From Poindextera sp036272595 (GTDB taxonomy: Bacteria; Pseudomonadota; Alphaproteobacteria; Caulobacterales; Caulobacteraceae), in assembly GCA_036272595.1 (NCBI GenBank), contig DATAYM010000005.1:1-64000 (forward strand): 64,000 bases of DNA, given 5' to 3'. Below, piece after piece: positions 34,411-43,376 of this stretch. Positions within the stretch are counted from its first letter, which is position 1. Each line of letters starts with the position of its first letter. The translations under genes were made by a program, and so were the position numbers. Below the pieces are notes generated by a model. That model was not told the origin of the DNA and did not search any database. It saw only the letters and a program-made list of their open reading frames with translations.

Positions 34411-35343
34411 TTATCGAGCCGCCTCGAACAGCTTGTACCCGCGGCCCTGGCCCAGCGGCGTGACGCGGGCGAAGTTCTGGCCAAGGGCGGCTTCGTAGGG
34501 CAGGCCGACATTGGCCACCATGCGCAAGGTCCCGCCCTTGCGCAGCATGGCCGCGGCGCGGGCGATGAAGGCCTGGCCGAGGCTGCGGTCCTCATTCGGC
34601 CCCAGGTGGAAGGGCGGGTTCATGATCACGAAGTCGAGGCCGGCCAGCGGCGACTGCGGATCGCGCAGGTCGGCCTGCAGGAAGGCCGCGCGCGGGTCGT
34701 CGAGGTTGCGCCGCGCCGCCTCGACGGCGCGCCGGTCGATGTCGACCAGGGTCAGATGGGTCAGCTTGGGCGAGGCGAGGGCGGCCAGGGCGAGCGCGCC
34801 GGCGCCGCAGCCCAGATCGGCGCCCGCGCCGGCTAGGTCGCCGACCAGCGGCGCCAGGAGGGCGGTGCCGGGGTCGGGCCGGTCCCAGCTGAAGACGCCC
34901 GGCTGCGACCAGAGGCCGAGGCGCGGCGCCCGCTGCGGTCCGCCGGCGGCGATGGCCGCTTCGATCCCCGTCGGCGCATCGGGCCTGAGGCAGGCGCAGA
35001 TGCGCTGATGCTCCTTGGCGGTCTCGACGACCTGGCATCCGAAAGCCTCCAGCTCCTTGCGCAACCGCGCCCCGCCCTTGGTCTTCGGCGCCAGGGCCAC
35101 CAACTCCCCACCGGGTTTCAGCGCCCGCAAGGCCTGGGCCAGCACATAGCGGCGCTCCAGCACCCCGGGCGGGGCGGCGACGACGATGCGGCCCAGCGAT
35201 CCGTCCGGCGCGTCCTCCAGCGCCGCGGCGCCCGGAACCAGCGGCGAGCATTGCGCCGCGCGCGCCGGAACGCTCGCCAGGCTCAGTGGCGGCGCGCCAT
35301 AGACCGCTTGTCTGTCCGCCAAGGACTTCAGCGTTTGGGGCAT
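34411..35343 (-). CDS. Class I SAM-dependent methyltransferase, RsmC-like
   Basis: The 310-residue protein has a degenerate N-terminal methyltransferase-like half (GRIVVAAPPGVLERRYVLA, ALKPGGELVAL) and an active C-terminal half with motif I DLGCGAGALALAAL and catalytic MNPPFHLG. This duplicated layout is that of RsmC/RlmG, which methylate guanine N2 in ribosomal RNA; the NPPF motif fits an exocyclic amino target. Which rRNA base is not shown. It is divergent from the SOS mutagenesis operon. Confidence 0.85.
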   Translation of the reverse strand: MPQTLKSLADRQAVYGAPPLSLASVPARAAQCSPLVPGAAALEDAPDGSLGRIVVAAPPGVLERRYVLAQALRALKPGGELVALAPKTKGGARLRKELEAFGCQVVETAKEHQRICACLRPDAPTGIEAAIAAGGPQRAPRLGLWSQPGVFSWDRPDPGTALLAPLVGDLAGAGADLGCGAGALALAALASPKLTHLTLVDIDRRAVEAARRNLDDPRAAFLQADLRDPQSPLAGLDFVIMNPPFHLGPNEDRSLGQAFIARAAAMLRKGGTLRMVANVGLPYEAALGQNFARVTPLGQGRGYKLFEAAR

Positions 35344-35390
35344 CGGCGTCTTCAGCCTTGGCCGCGGCCCGGACGCAAGAGTCTTTTCCG

Positions 35391-35427
35391 TTGACTCTTC
35401 CGCGCGTTTCTAGAACAAAATAAGAAC
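35391..35427 (+). promoter_or_regulatory. SOS-regulated promoter of imuA-imuB-dnaE2
   Basis: GAAC-AAAATAA-GAAC at 35413-35427 is a perfect alphaproteobacterial LexA box (GTTC-N7-GTTC on the other strand). A TTGACT hexamer at 35391-35396 places the box over the expected -10 region. AAGAGTC (35377-35383) and GACTCTT (35393-35399) form a 7-base inverted repeat around that -35. The imuA ATG is 18 bases downstream. Confidence 0.85.
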
Positions 35428-35444
35428 ATACGGGTTTAACCTCC

Positions 35445-36137
35445 ATGCCCCTGACGCTGCTGTCGCCCCTGCCGACGCCGGATCCCGCGCTGTTCCCCAG
35501 CGTGTGCGAGCCGCTGGAAGAGACGGCGGCGGCCGAGCCGGCCGATGCGGCGGCCGCCTTCGCCTTCGCGCTCGGGCGGCTGGCGGCGGCGGCGGATACG
35601 CGGCCGGTGGCGCTGGTCACCACCGGGCTCTGGTCGCGCGAGCGCGGCCGGCCGTTCGCCCGCGGCCTGGCCGGCTGGGGTCTTGCACCCGAGCGGCTGA
35701 TCTGGATCCGCACCGAGCGGGAGAGCGAGGCGCTGTGGGCTTTGGAAGAGGCGCTGAAATCCGGCGCGGTGGCCGGCGGCCTGGCCAGCATCGAGGCGCC
35801 GCCCTTCGTGGCCACAAGGCGGCTGGACTTCGCCGCCCGCGCCGGCGGCGCCTGCGGCGTCATCCTGCGCGCCGGACCGACGGGAGATTTGAGCGCCGCC
35901 CGCCGGCGCTGGCGGATCAGCAGCGGAGCCTCCGCCGCCCATCCTTTCGACCCCGCGGCGCCCGGGCGGGTGCGTCTGCACGCCGAGCTGGTGCGCCGCC
36001 GCGACGGGCCGCCGGGCGCCTGGACCTTGGAGCAGGACGATGAAACGGGTCGTCTCGGCGTGGTTGCCGGACTGGCCGGTCACGGTCTGGATGAGACCGG
36101 CCGCCAGTGCGTCGCCCGCTCGTCCGTCGCCGCCTGA
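35445..36137 (+). CDS. imuA: ImuA, accessory protein of SOS mutagenesis
   Basis: The 230-residue protein is RecA-fold-like but shows no complete Walker A motif. It has VALVTTGLWSRERGRPFARG, the PERLIWIRTERESEALWALE segment typical of ImuA, and a C-terminal RRWRISS region. ImuA joins ImuB and DnaE2 to carry out error-prone translesion synthesis after damage. The gene starts 18 bases after the SOS box. Its last 98 bases overlap imuB in another frame. Confidence 0.88.
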   Translation: MPLTLLSPLPTPDPALFPSVCEPLEETAAAEPADAAAAFAFALGRLAAAADTRPVALVTTGLWSRERGRPFARGLAGWGLAPERLIWIRTERESEALWALEEALKSGAVAGGLASIEAPPFVATRRLDFAARAGGACGVILRAGPTGDLSAARRRWRISSGASAAHPFDPAAPGRVRLHAELVRRRDGPPGAWTLEQDDETGRLGVVAGLAGHGLDETGRQCVARSSVAA

Positions 36138-37617
36138 CGGCGCCCCCTTCGCCCTGATCGAGAAGGGCGTGCATGGCCTGACCCTGCACGCCCTGAATCA
36201 GCCTGCGCGGACGGCCGGGCTGTGGCGCGGCCAGGCCCATGCCGACGCCTGCGCCATGCTGCCGCGTCTGATCAGCGCCCCGGCCGAACTGGACCGCGAC
36301 CTCGCGGCCCTGAAGCGGCTGGCGCTGTGGGCCGAACGGTTCTCGCCCTCCGTGGCCATCGACACCCTGATCCCCGGCTACGAGGGCCTGTTCCTCGACA
36401 TGACCGGCGGCGCCCACCTGTTTGGCGGCGAGGCGGCCATGCTCGCCGACCTGCGCGGCCGGCTGGCGCGGGCCGGCGTCGAGGCCAAGGTGGCCATGGC
36501 CGACAGTCCCGCTGCCGCCTGGGCCCTGGCGCGCTTTTCCGGCGAGCCGGAAATCGTCGCCCCTGCCAGGGGCCTGCGCCAGGCGCTGGCCGGTCTGCCG
36601 GTCGAGGGGCTCAGGCTCGAACCCAAGGCGCTGGCGCTCTTGAAACGCTTCGGGCTGAAGGCGATCGGCGACCTCTACGGCATGCCGCGCGCCGGCCTGG
36701 CGCGACGCTTCCGGGGCGAGATCGGCTTTCGCGTCGTCGAGCGGCTGGACCAGGCTCTTGGCGTCCTGCCCGAGCCGCTGCACCCCGAGCGGCCGGCGCC
36801 CTGCTATAGGGTCTGGACCCCGTTCGCCGAGCCGGTGATCGACATGGCCGGGGTCGGCGCTTGCTTGCCAAGCCTGGCCGAGGCCCTCTGCGGCCAGCTT
36901 TCCCGCGACGGGCGCGGTGCGCGGCGGCTACGGCTGACCGGCTTTCGCGTCGACGGGCGCGTGACCCTGATCGAGGCGGGCCTCAGCGCCCCCGCCGCCA
37001 CCCCGGCGCACCTGATGCGGCTGCTGCGCGAAAAGGGCCTGGACAAGCTCGACCTCGGCTTCGGCATCGACGCCCTGATGCTCTCGGCGGAAAAGGCCGA
37101 GCCGCTGGAGGCGCGCCAGGGGCAGATGGACGACAGCACGGGCGAGGCGCCGGCCCATGCCCTGGCCGCCCTGGTCGACCGGCTGCAGGCCAGGCTGGGC
37201 GAGCCGGCGGTGCGCCGGCCTCAGTTCACCGAAAGCTGGGTCCCCGAGCGCAGCGAAGCCTGGACCCCGGCCGGCCCCGAGGCCCCGCCGCCGCCGGAGC
37301 GGGACGATCCGCGCCTTCGCCCCATCCTGTTGTTCGAGGCCCCTGAGCCGGTGCAGACCCTGGCCGAACTGCCCGACGGCGTGCCGGCCCGCTTCATCTG
37401 GCGCCGGGCCGCCCGCCGCGTGGTCAAGGCCGAGGGACCGGAGCGGCTGGGCGCCGAATGGTGGGCGCAGCCTGAGCACAGGCCCCAGCGCACCCGCGAC
37501 TATTACCGGGTCGAGGACGACAACGGCCGCCGCTACTGGCTCTATCGCGAGGGCCTCTACGGCCGCGAGGACGCCGACCACCCTCCCACCTGGTGGATCG
37601 CCGGGGTGTTCGCATGA
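36040..37617 (+). CDS. imuB: ImuB, Y-family polymerase-like protein
   Basis: This 525-residue DinB/Y-family homologue begins RRVxSxWLPxWP-like (KRVVSAWLPDWPVTVWMRP). The palm region contains GYEGLFLDMTGGAHLFGGE, but the acidic catalytic cluster of true Y-family polymerases is incomplete, as in known ImuB proteins. A C-terminal region with DYYRVEDDNGRRYWLYREG and PTWWIAGVFA is the ImuB tail. ImuB links the beta clamp to DnaE2 and ImuA. ATG 36040 lies 98 bases before the imuA stop; the conserved start makes this overlap likely real. Confidence 0.92.
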   Translation: MKRVVSAWLPDWPVTVWMRPAASASPARPSPPDGAPFALIEKGVHGLTLHALNQPARTAGLWRGQAHADACAMLPRLISAPAELDRDLAALKRLALWAERFSPSVAIDTLIPGYEGLFLDMTGGAHLFGGEAAMLADLRGRLARAGVEAKVAMADSPAAAWALARFSGEPEIVAPARGLRQALAGLPVEGLRLEPKALALLKRFGLKAIGDLYGMPRAGLARRFRGEIGFRVVERLDQALGVLPEPLHPERPAPCYRVWTPFAEPVIDMAGVGACLPSLAEALCGQLSRDGRGARRLRLTGFRVDGRVTLIEAGLSAPAATPAHLMRLLREKGLDKLDLGFGIDALMLSAEKAEPLEARQGQMDDSTGEAPAHALAALVDRLQARLGEPAVRRPQFTESWVPERSEAWTPAGPEAPPPPERDDPRLRPILLFEAPEPVQTLAELPDGVPARFIWRRAARRVVKAEGPERLGAEWWAQPEHRPQRTRDYYRVEDDNGRRYWLYREGLYGREDADHPPTWWIAGVFA

Positions 37618-40600
37618 ACGCCTATGCCGAACTCGACGTCCGCTCCAACTTCAGCTTTCTGGAAGGCGGCTCGCAGCCGGCCGAACTGGTCAAGCAAGCC
37701 AAGGCGCTCGGCATCTCCGCGATCGGTGTCGCTGACCGGAATAGTTTGGCGGGAGTCGTTCGCGCTCACGCTGAGGCGATAAAGCAGGATCTTCACTTCC
37801 TGGTCGGCTGCCGCTTGGTGTTCGAGGACGGGACCGAGCTGATCGTCTACCCGCGCGACCGCGCCGCCTACGGGCGGCTTTGCCGGCTGCTCTCCATCGG
37901 CAAGAGCGGGGTGGCGGGGTGGACTCTCGACGAGGGCGAGACCCGCATCCCCAAGGGCGAATGCTGGCTGGATTTCGCCCAGGCCGCCGAGCTGGGCGAG
38001 GGGATGATCGCCCTGGTCCCCGCGCCGGTGCGCCTGGACGCAGCCTTCGAGACCCGGCTGGCGGCCTGGCGCGCGGCTTGGCCGGACAGGCTCTATCTCG
38101 CCGCCGCGCCCCTGCATCGGGGCGACGACCGGGCCCGGCTGGCGCGGCTGGCCGGGGTCGCGGACCGCACCGGCGCGGCCATGGTCGCGACCAACGCCGT
38201 GCTCTACCACCACTACGACCGCCGCCCCTTGCAGGACGTGCTGACCTGCATCCGCGAGAAGACCACCATCGACCAGGCGGGCCTGCGCCTGCAGGCCAAT
38301 GCCGAGCGGTTCCTGAAACCCCCGGCCGAGATGGCCCGTCTGTTCAAGGATCACGAGGCAGCGGTCGCCCGCACCGCGGAGATCGCGGCGGCCTGCACTT
38401 TTTCGCTCCTCGAGCTGGCCTACGAATATCCCGACGAGCCGGTGCCTCCGGGCAAGACGCCGCAACAGCACCTCGAAGACCTCACCTTCAAGGGCGTGAA
38501 GACCTATTTTCCCGATGGAGCGCCGCCAAAGATACTGGAGACCATCGAAAAGGAGCTGCGGCTGATCGAGAAGGTCGGCTACGCCGCCTACTTTCTCACC
38601 GTGCACGACATCGTCGCCTGGGCGCGCGAACCGGGGCGGGAAATCCTCTGCCAGGGGCGCGGCTCGGCGGCCAATTCCGTGGTCTGCTATTGCCTCGGCA
38701 TCACCTCGGTGGACCCGACCAAGCAGGACGTGCTGTTCGAGCGCTTCATCTCCGAAGAGCGCAGCGAGCCGCCGGACATCGACGTCGACTTCGAGCACGA
38801 GCGGCGCGAAGAGGTCATGCAGTACGTCTACAAGCGCTATGGCCGCCATCGCGCGGCGATCTGCGCCACCGTCATCCATTATCGGCCGCGCTCGGCGATC
38901 CGCGACGTCGGCAAGGCGCTGGGCCTGACCGAGGATGTCACCGCCGCCCTGGCCAACACCGTCTGGGGCTCCTACGGCGCCAAGGTCGAGGACGCGCACG
39001 TCGACGCCACTGGCCTGCAGCGCCAGGACCCCAGGCTGAAGCTCGCTCTCGACCTGACCGCCGAGCTGATCGAATTCCCACGCCACCTCTCCCAGCATGT
39101 CGGCGGCTTCGTCCTGACCCAGGGGCCGCTGACCGAGACCGTGCCGATCGGCAACGGGGCGATGGAGGACCGCACCTTCATCGAGTGGGACAAGGACGAC
39201 ATCGACGAACTGAAGATCATGAAGGTCGACGTGCTGGCGCTGGGCATGCTCACCGCCATCCGCCGCGGCTTCGCGCTGATCGAGCAGCACTACGGCGCTG
39301 CACTCAATCTGGCCTCCGTCCCTCCGGACGACGCCGATGTCTACGACATGCTGTGCCAGGCCGATTCCCTGGGCGTCTTCCAGGTGGAGAGCCGGGCGCA
39401 GATGAGCATGCTGCCCCGGCTGCGGCCGAAGGAATTCTACGATCTGGTGGTGCAGGTGGCGATCGTCCGCCCCGGCCCGATCCAGGGCAACATGGTGCAT
39501 CCCTACCTGACCCGAAGGGCCGAACAGCGGGCGGCGGAAGAAGCTAAGCGCCCCTTCGAAATCACCTTTCCACACCCGTCGCCGGAGCACGGCGACAAGG
39601 AAGAACTCAAGCGGGTGCTGGGCAAGACCCTGGGCGTGCCGCTGTTCCAGGAACAGGCCATGCGCATCGCCATGGAGGCGGCCAAGTTCACCGGCGACGA
39701 GGCCAACGGCCTGCGCCGCGCCATGGCCACCTTCCGCCACATGGGCACCATCCACACCTATGAGGAAAAGATGGTCGGCGGCATGGTCCGACGCGGCTAC
39801 GATCCCGAGTTCGCCGCGAACTGCTTCAACCAGATCAAGGGCTTCGGCGAATACGGCTTCCCGGAAAGCCACGCCGCCGCCTTCGCGCACCTGGTCTACA
39901 TTTCGGCCTGGATAAAGCGCCATTATCCCGAGGTGTTCGCCGCGGCGTTGCTGAACAGCCAGCCCATGGGTTTCTACGCCCCGGCCCAGATCATCCGCGA
40001 CGCCAAGGCCCACGACGTCGTGGTCCGCCACCCCGACCTGAACGAAAGCGACTGGGACTGCACGCTGGAAGAAGACCCTTCTCCCCTTGCGGGAGAAGGT
40101 GGCCTCCGAAGGAGGTCGGATGAGGGGTCGCACCGATCTCTAAATCGTCATCCGCCGCTGGAGCGTAGCGGAATGCGGGGGACCCATAGACACTCACATT
40201 CGACGGTGATCATGGGTGGCCCGAACAAGTCGGGCCATGACGGCAAAAAAACTGATGAGAGGAGTGCGACCCCTCATCCGTCAGCTTCGCTGACATCTTC
40301 TCCCGCAAAGGGAGAAGGAAGATGCGCCCTCCGCCTCGGCCTGCGGCAGATCGATGGATTCAAGGAGGTTTGGGCCCGGGATATCGAAAAGGAACGCGCC
40401 GAGCGCGGCCGGTTCAGATCCCTGGACGAGCTCAGGCGCCGCGTCGTGCTGCCTTCGAACGCCATCGACATGCTGGCGGCGGCCGATGCGCTGGACTCGC
40501 TGGACCTGACCCGCCGGCCGGGCCTCTGGGCCGCGCGGGGGCTCGGCGCGGCTTCCCCGGCGCCGCTCTTCGTCCATGCCGGCCTCGAAGAGGCCGACGG

Positions 40601-41183
40601 CCCGCCGCCCGCCGCCCTGCCGCGCGCGCCTTTGTCGGAGGAGGTGGTGCACGATTACGAGACCATCCGCCTGTCGCTGAAGGCCCATCCGGTGAGCTTC
40701 CTGCGCCAGCGCCTGGCCAGCGCCGGCGCCGTCCCCGCCGCCACGCTGAAGGACGCCCCGGACGCGGCGCCGCGGGCCGTCGCCGGCGTCGTGCTGGTCC
40801 GCCAGCGGCCCGGCTCCGCCAAGGGGGTGGTGTTCCTGACCCTGGAGGACGAGACCGGCGTCGCCAACATCGTGGTCTGGCCGAAGATGTTCGACCGCTA
40901 CCGGCCGCTGGTCATGGGCGCGCGGCTTTTGCTGGTCCGCGGACGGTTGCAGCACGCGCCGGACGGGGCGGGCTACGTCACCCACCTGGTCGCCGAGACG
41001 ATCGAGGACCGTACGCCCGATCTGCTGCTCCTCTCCGATCCGGCGCTGAAGCCGCCGCGCTCGCCCGGCGACGGCGCGACCAGCGCCTCGCCCGACCGCG
41101 GCGAACGGACGCAGGAGGAACGCCTCGTCCACCGCCATCCGCGCAACGTCCGCGTGCTGCCGCCGTCGAGGGATTTCCACTGA
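37614..41183 (+). CDS. dnaE2: Error-prone DNA polymerase DnaE2, carrying an in-frame repeat insertion
   Basis: The 1189-residue C-family polymerase starts with a PHP domain (YAELDVRSNFSFLEGGSQP). Its palm has the catalytic aspartates in PPDIDVDFEHERR (D388, D390, D392), and the fingers include GFGEYGFPESHAAAFAHLVY. After NESDWDCTLEE, residues 822-902 are encoded by a nested palindromic element (PSPLAGEG through SSPAKGEG) before the polymerase resumes at CALRLGLRQIDGF. The C-terminus has an OB domain (GVVFLTLEDETGVANIVVWP). Without the insert it would be about 1108 residues, the usual DnaE2 size. Whether it is active is unknown. Starts within the imuB stop (ATGA). Confidence 0.93.
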   Translation: MNAYAELDVRSNFSFLEGGSQPAELVKQAKALGISAIGVADRNSLAGVVRAHAEAIKQDLHFLVGCRLVFEDGTELIVYPRDRAAYGRLCRLLSIGKSGVAGWTLDEGETRIPKGECWLDFAQAAELGEGMIALVPAPVRLDAAFETRLAAWRAAWPDRLYLAAAPLHRGDDRARLARLAGVADRTGAAMVATNAVLYHHYDRRPLQDVLTCIREKTTIDQAGLRLQANAERFLKPPAEMARLFKDHEAAVARTAEIAAACTFSLLELAYEYPDEPVPPGKTPQQHLEDLTFKGVKTYFPDGAPPKILETIEKELRLIEKVGYAAYFLTVHDIVAWAREPGREILCQGRGSAANSVVCYCLGITSVDPTKQDVLFERFISEERSEPPDIDVDFEHERREEVMQYVYKRYGRHRAAICATVIHYRPRSAIRDVGKALGLTEDVTAALANTVWGSYGAKVEDAHVDATGLQRQDPRLKLALDLTAELIEFPRHLSQHVGGFVLTQGPLTETVPIGNGAMEDRTFIEWDKDDIDELKIMKVDVLALGMLTAIRRGFALIEQHYGAALNLASVPPDDADVYDMLCQADSLGVFQVESRAQMSMLPRLRPKEFYDLVVQVAIVRPGPIQGNMVHPYLTRRAEQRAAEEAKRPFEITFPHPSPEHGDKEELKRVLGKTLGVPLFQEQAMRIAMEAAKFTGDEANGLRRAMATFRHMGTIHTYEEKMVGGMVRRGYDPEFAANCFNQIKGFGEYGFPESHAAAFAHLVYISAWIKRHYPEVFAAALLNSQPMGFYAPAQIIRDAKAHDVVVRHPDLNESDWDCTLEEDPSPLAGEGGLRRRSDEGSHRSLNRHPPLERSGMRGTHRHSHSTVIMGGPNKSGHDGKKTDERSATPHPSASLTSSPAKGEGRCALRLGLRQIDGFKEVWARDIEKERAERGRFRSLDELRRRVVLPSNAIDMLAAADALDSLDLTRRPGLWAARGLGAASPAPLFVHAGLEEADGPPPAALPRAPLSEEVVHDYETIRLSLKAHPVSFLRQRLASAGAVPAATLKDAPDAAPRAVAGVVLVRQRPGSAKGVVFLTLEDETGVANIVVWPKMFDRYRPLVMGARLLLVRGRLQHAPDGAGYVTHLVAETIEDRTPDLLLLSDPALKPPRSPGDGATSASPDRGERTQEERLVHRHPRNVRVLPPSRDFH
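40077..40318. repeat. Inverted-repeat element (family C) inserted in dnaE2
   Basis: The left half starts CCTTCTCCCCTTGCGGGAG and runs through CGGATGAGGGGTCGCAC. The right half is its inverse: GTGCGACCCCTCATCCG through TCTCCCGCAAAGGGAGAAGG. Together with the element embedded between them they add 81 codons with no stop. This outer sequence resembles a repeat common in alphaproteobacterial genomes; it is interrupted at about 40146-40242. Confidence 0.85.
40146..40242. repeat. Family A palindromic repeat nested inside the family C element
   Basis: A 97-base copy with intact CGTCAT/ATGACG ends lies in the middle of the family C element and in the same orientation as 34294-34390. The order implies family C entered dnaE2 first and family A entered family C later. 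Confidence 0.88.
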
Positions 41184-41292
41184 GCCACGCCGGCCGACTC
41201 GGCCAATCCTGTTGCGCTCAACCAACGACGGCTGTACGCGCCATCAGGTGATCGCCTCAAGCCCCCCTCGCGTGCTTTGGAGCAACGCCTGA

Positions 41293-43281
41293 ATGGCCGG
41301 CAAGTCGGCGGCCGTTCTTCCCCTGCCTGCAAGGCCGGCGCCCGATGACGCCGCTCCTGCCCCCGAAGCACCGCCAGCAGCGCCGCATCACGCGACGCAC
41401 GGCCAGTTCTGGGCCCTGGCCATCGGCGCGGTCGGCGTCGTCTTCGGCGATATCGGGACGAGTCCGCTCTATGCTTTTCGCCTGGCGCTCAGCCAGGTGT
41501 CCCAGCGTGACGGCGTGCAGGCCGAGTCCATCTTCGGCGTCATCTCGTTGGCCATCTGGGCGCTGATCCTGGTCGTCACCGTCAAGTACGTGCTCTTCCT
41601 GATGCGGGCGGACAACAAGGGCGAGGGCGGCACATTGGCCCTGATGGCCCTGGCCCAGAGCGCCATCGGGCGACGAACCACCCTGGTTTTCGCCTTGGGC
41701 GTGACGGGGGCGGCGCTATTCTATGGCGATTCCATCATCACGCCGGCCATATCGGTGCTCTCGGCGGTGGAAGGCCTGAAGACGGTGCCGGCCTTCCAGG
41801 GAGTCACGCCGAGCACCGTGATCGTCGTCAGCCTGGCCATACTGGGCGGCCTTTTCTTCGCCCAGTCTCGTGGCACCGCGAAGGTCGCCGGCCTGTTCGG
41901 ACCGACGCTTACCTTCTGGTTCCTATGCATCGCCGCAATTGGCTCGACCCATCTGATGCAGCAGCCGGAAATCTTCCTGGCTGTCAGCCCGACCTATGCC
42001 GTGGGCTTCCTGCTTCGGCATGGATTGGTCAGCTTTTTCGTCCTTGGCTCGGTGTTCCTGACAGTCACCGGCGCCGAAGCCCTATATGCCGACATGGGGC
42101 ATTTCGGCCGCTGGCCGATCCAGGCCGCCTGGCTTTTCCTGGCGCTGCCCTGCCTGATCATCAACTACCTCGGGCAGGGCGCCTTCGCCCTGGATGTGCT
42201 GCACCACGCCCACGGCCGTCCGGTCGGCGACATCGACTGGTTCTTCCAGATGGCGCCCCAGTTCCTGCGCATGCCCATGGTGCTGATGGCCACCGCCGCC
42301 ACCGTCATCGCCAGCCAGGCGGTGATCACCGGCGCCTTTTCGGTCACCCAGCAAGCCATGCAGTTGGGACTCTTGCCCCGCATGGTGGTCAAGCGCACCT
42401 CGGAAACCGCCGCTGGCCAGATCTATCTTCCGCAGATCAACATGCTGCTCGCGATCGGCGTCGTGCTGCTGATCGCCGTCTTCAAGAATTCCGCCAATCT
42501 GGGACAGGCCTATGGGCTGGCTGTCACCGGAACCATGGTGGTGGACACCTCCCTTGGCTTCATTGTGGTGAGGCGGGTCTGGAAATGGCCGCTGCCGGCG
42601 GCGCTGGCGGTGATCGGGCCGTTCTGGGCGCTGGATGTGACCTTCCTGGCCTCGAATTCGCTGAAGATCCTGTCCGGGGCGGCCATGCCGCTGGTGCTTG
42701 GCGGCACGCTGTTCCTGGTCATGGCGACCTGGGTGCGCGGCGGCGATCTTCTCACCGAAAAGGTCCGCCGCGACACGCCCGACCTCGGCGAGTTCCTCAA
42801 GATGCTGAAGGCCCGGCCGCCACATCGGGTGAGGGGTACAGCCGTCTATCTCACCGGCGATCCGAACCATGCGCCCGGCGCGCTTATGCACAATCTCAAG
42901 CACAACCGGGTCCTGCATGAGCACAATGTCATCCTCACCGTCAGGACCACCGACAGCCCGCGCGAGCTGGAGACCGAGCGTCTGCGGTTCGAGCCGATCA
43001 ACGAGGATTTCACCCGGGTCGAGGTGGTCTACGGGTTCATGGAGACACCCAACATTCCCGCCGCCCTCGCGGCGTGCCGCGACCAGGGCCTGCCCTACGA
43101 CGTGCTGTCGACCTCGTTCTTCCTCGGCCGCAAGACCGTGGTGGCGAACCAACGCAAAGGCCTGGGCCGCCTGCAGGACCGGCTGTTCATCCTGTTGGCC
43201 AAGAACTCGGCCAATCCCACCGACTTCTACCAGATCCCGCCTGGCCGCGTGCTGGAGATGGGAACCCAGGTCAGCGTCTAG
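41293..43281 (+). CDS. kup: Kup/Trk-type low-affinity potassium transporter, copy 1
   Basis: The 662-residue inner-membrane protein is a Kup (HAK/KUP) potassium uptake system with about 12 helices. It has the family hallmark GDIGTSPLYAF near residue 53 and GALFYGDSIITPAISVLSAVEGLK, YADMGHFGRWPIQ, and LPQINMLLAIGVV. It ends with a cytosolic domain containing HNRVLHEHNVI. The first 35 residues form an Ala/Pro-rich tail before the first helix. A second highly similar gene follows 95 bases later on the same strand. Confidence 0.94.
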   Translation: MAGKSAAVLPLPARPAPDDAAPAPEAPPAAPHHATHGQFWALAIGAVGVVFGDIGTSPLYAFRLALSQVSQRDGVQAESIFGVISLAIWALILVVTVKYVLFLMRADNKGEGGTLALMALAQSAIGRRTTLVFALGVTGAALFYGDSIITPAISVLSAVEGLKTVPAFQGVTPSTVIVVSLAILGGLFFAQSRGTAKVAGLFGPTLTFWFLCIAAIGSTHLMQQPEIFLAVSPTYAVGFLLRHGLVSFFVLGSVFLTVTGAEALYADMGHFGRWPIQAAWLFLALPCLIINYLGQGAFALDVLHHAHGRPVGDIDWFFQMAPQFLRMPMVLMATAATVIASQAVITGAFSVTQQAMQLGLLPRMVVKRTSETAAGQIYLPQINMLLAIGVVLLIAVFKNSANLGQAYGLAVTGTMVVDTSLGFIVVRRVWKWPLPAALAVIGPFWALDVTFLASNSLKILSGAAMPLVLGGTLFLVMATWVRGGDLLTEKVRRDTPDLGEFLKMLKARPPHRVRGTAVYLTGDPNHAPGALMHNLKHNRVLHEHNVILTVRTTDSPRELETERLRFEPINEDFTRVEVVYGFMETPNIPAALAACRDQGLPYDVLSTSFFLGRKTVVANQRKGLGRLQDRLFILLAKNSANPTDFYQIPPGRVLEMGTQVSV

Positions 43282-43376
43282 GGCAGAGCGGCCTTGCGCT
43301 CGTCTCCGGACGGGCGTATCGCGCCGCCCGTGATCGCACGGGGCTTCGCCCGCGCGCGCCTCGGAGCTGCGCTTGA

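Noticed and set aside
37557..40133. Antisense open frame of 858 codons across dnaE2
   Set aside because: It has no domain signature and lies opposite the catalytic region of DnaE2.
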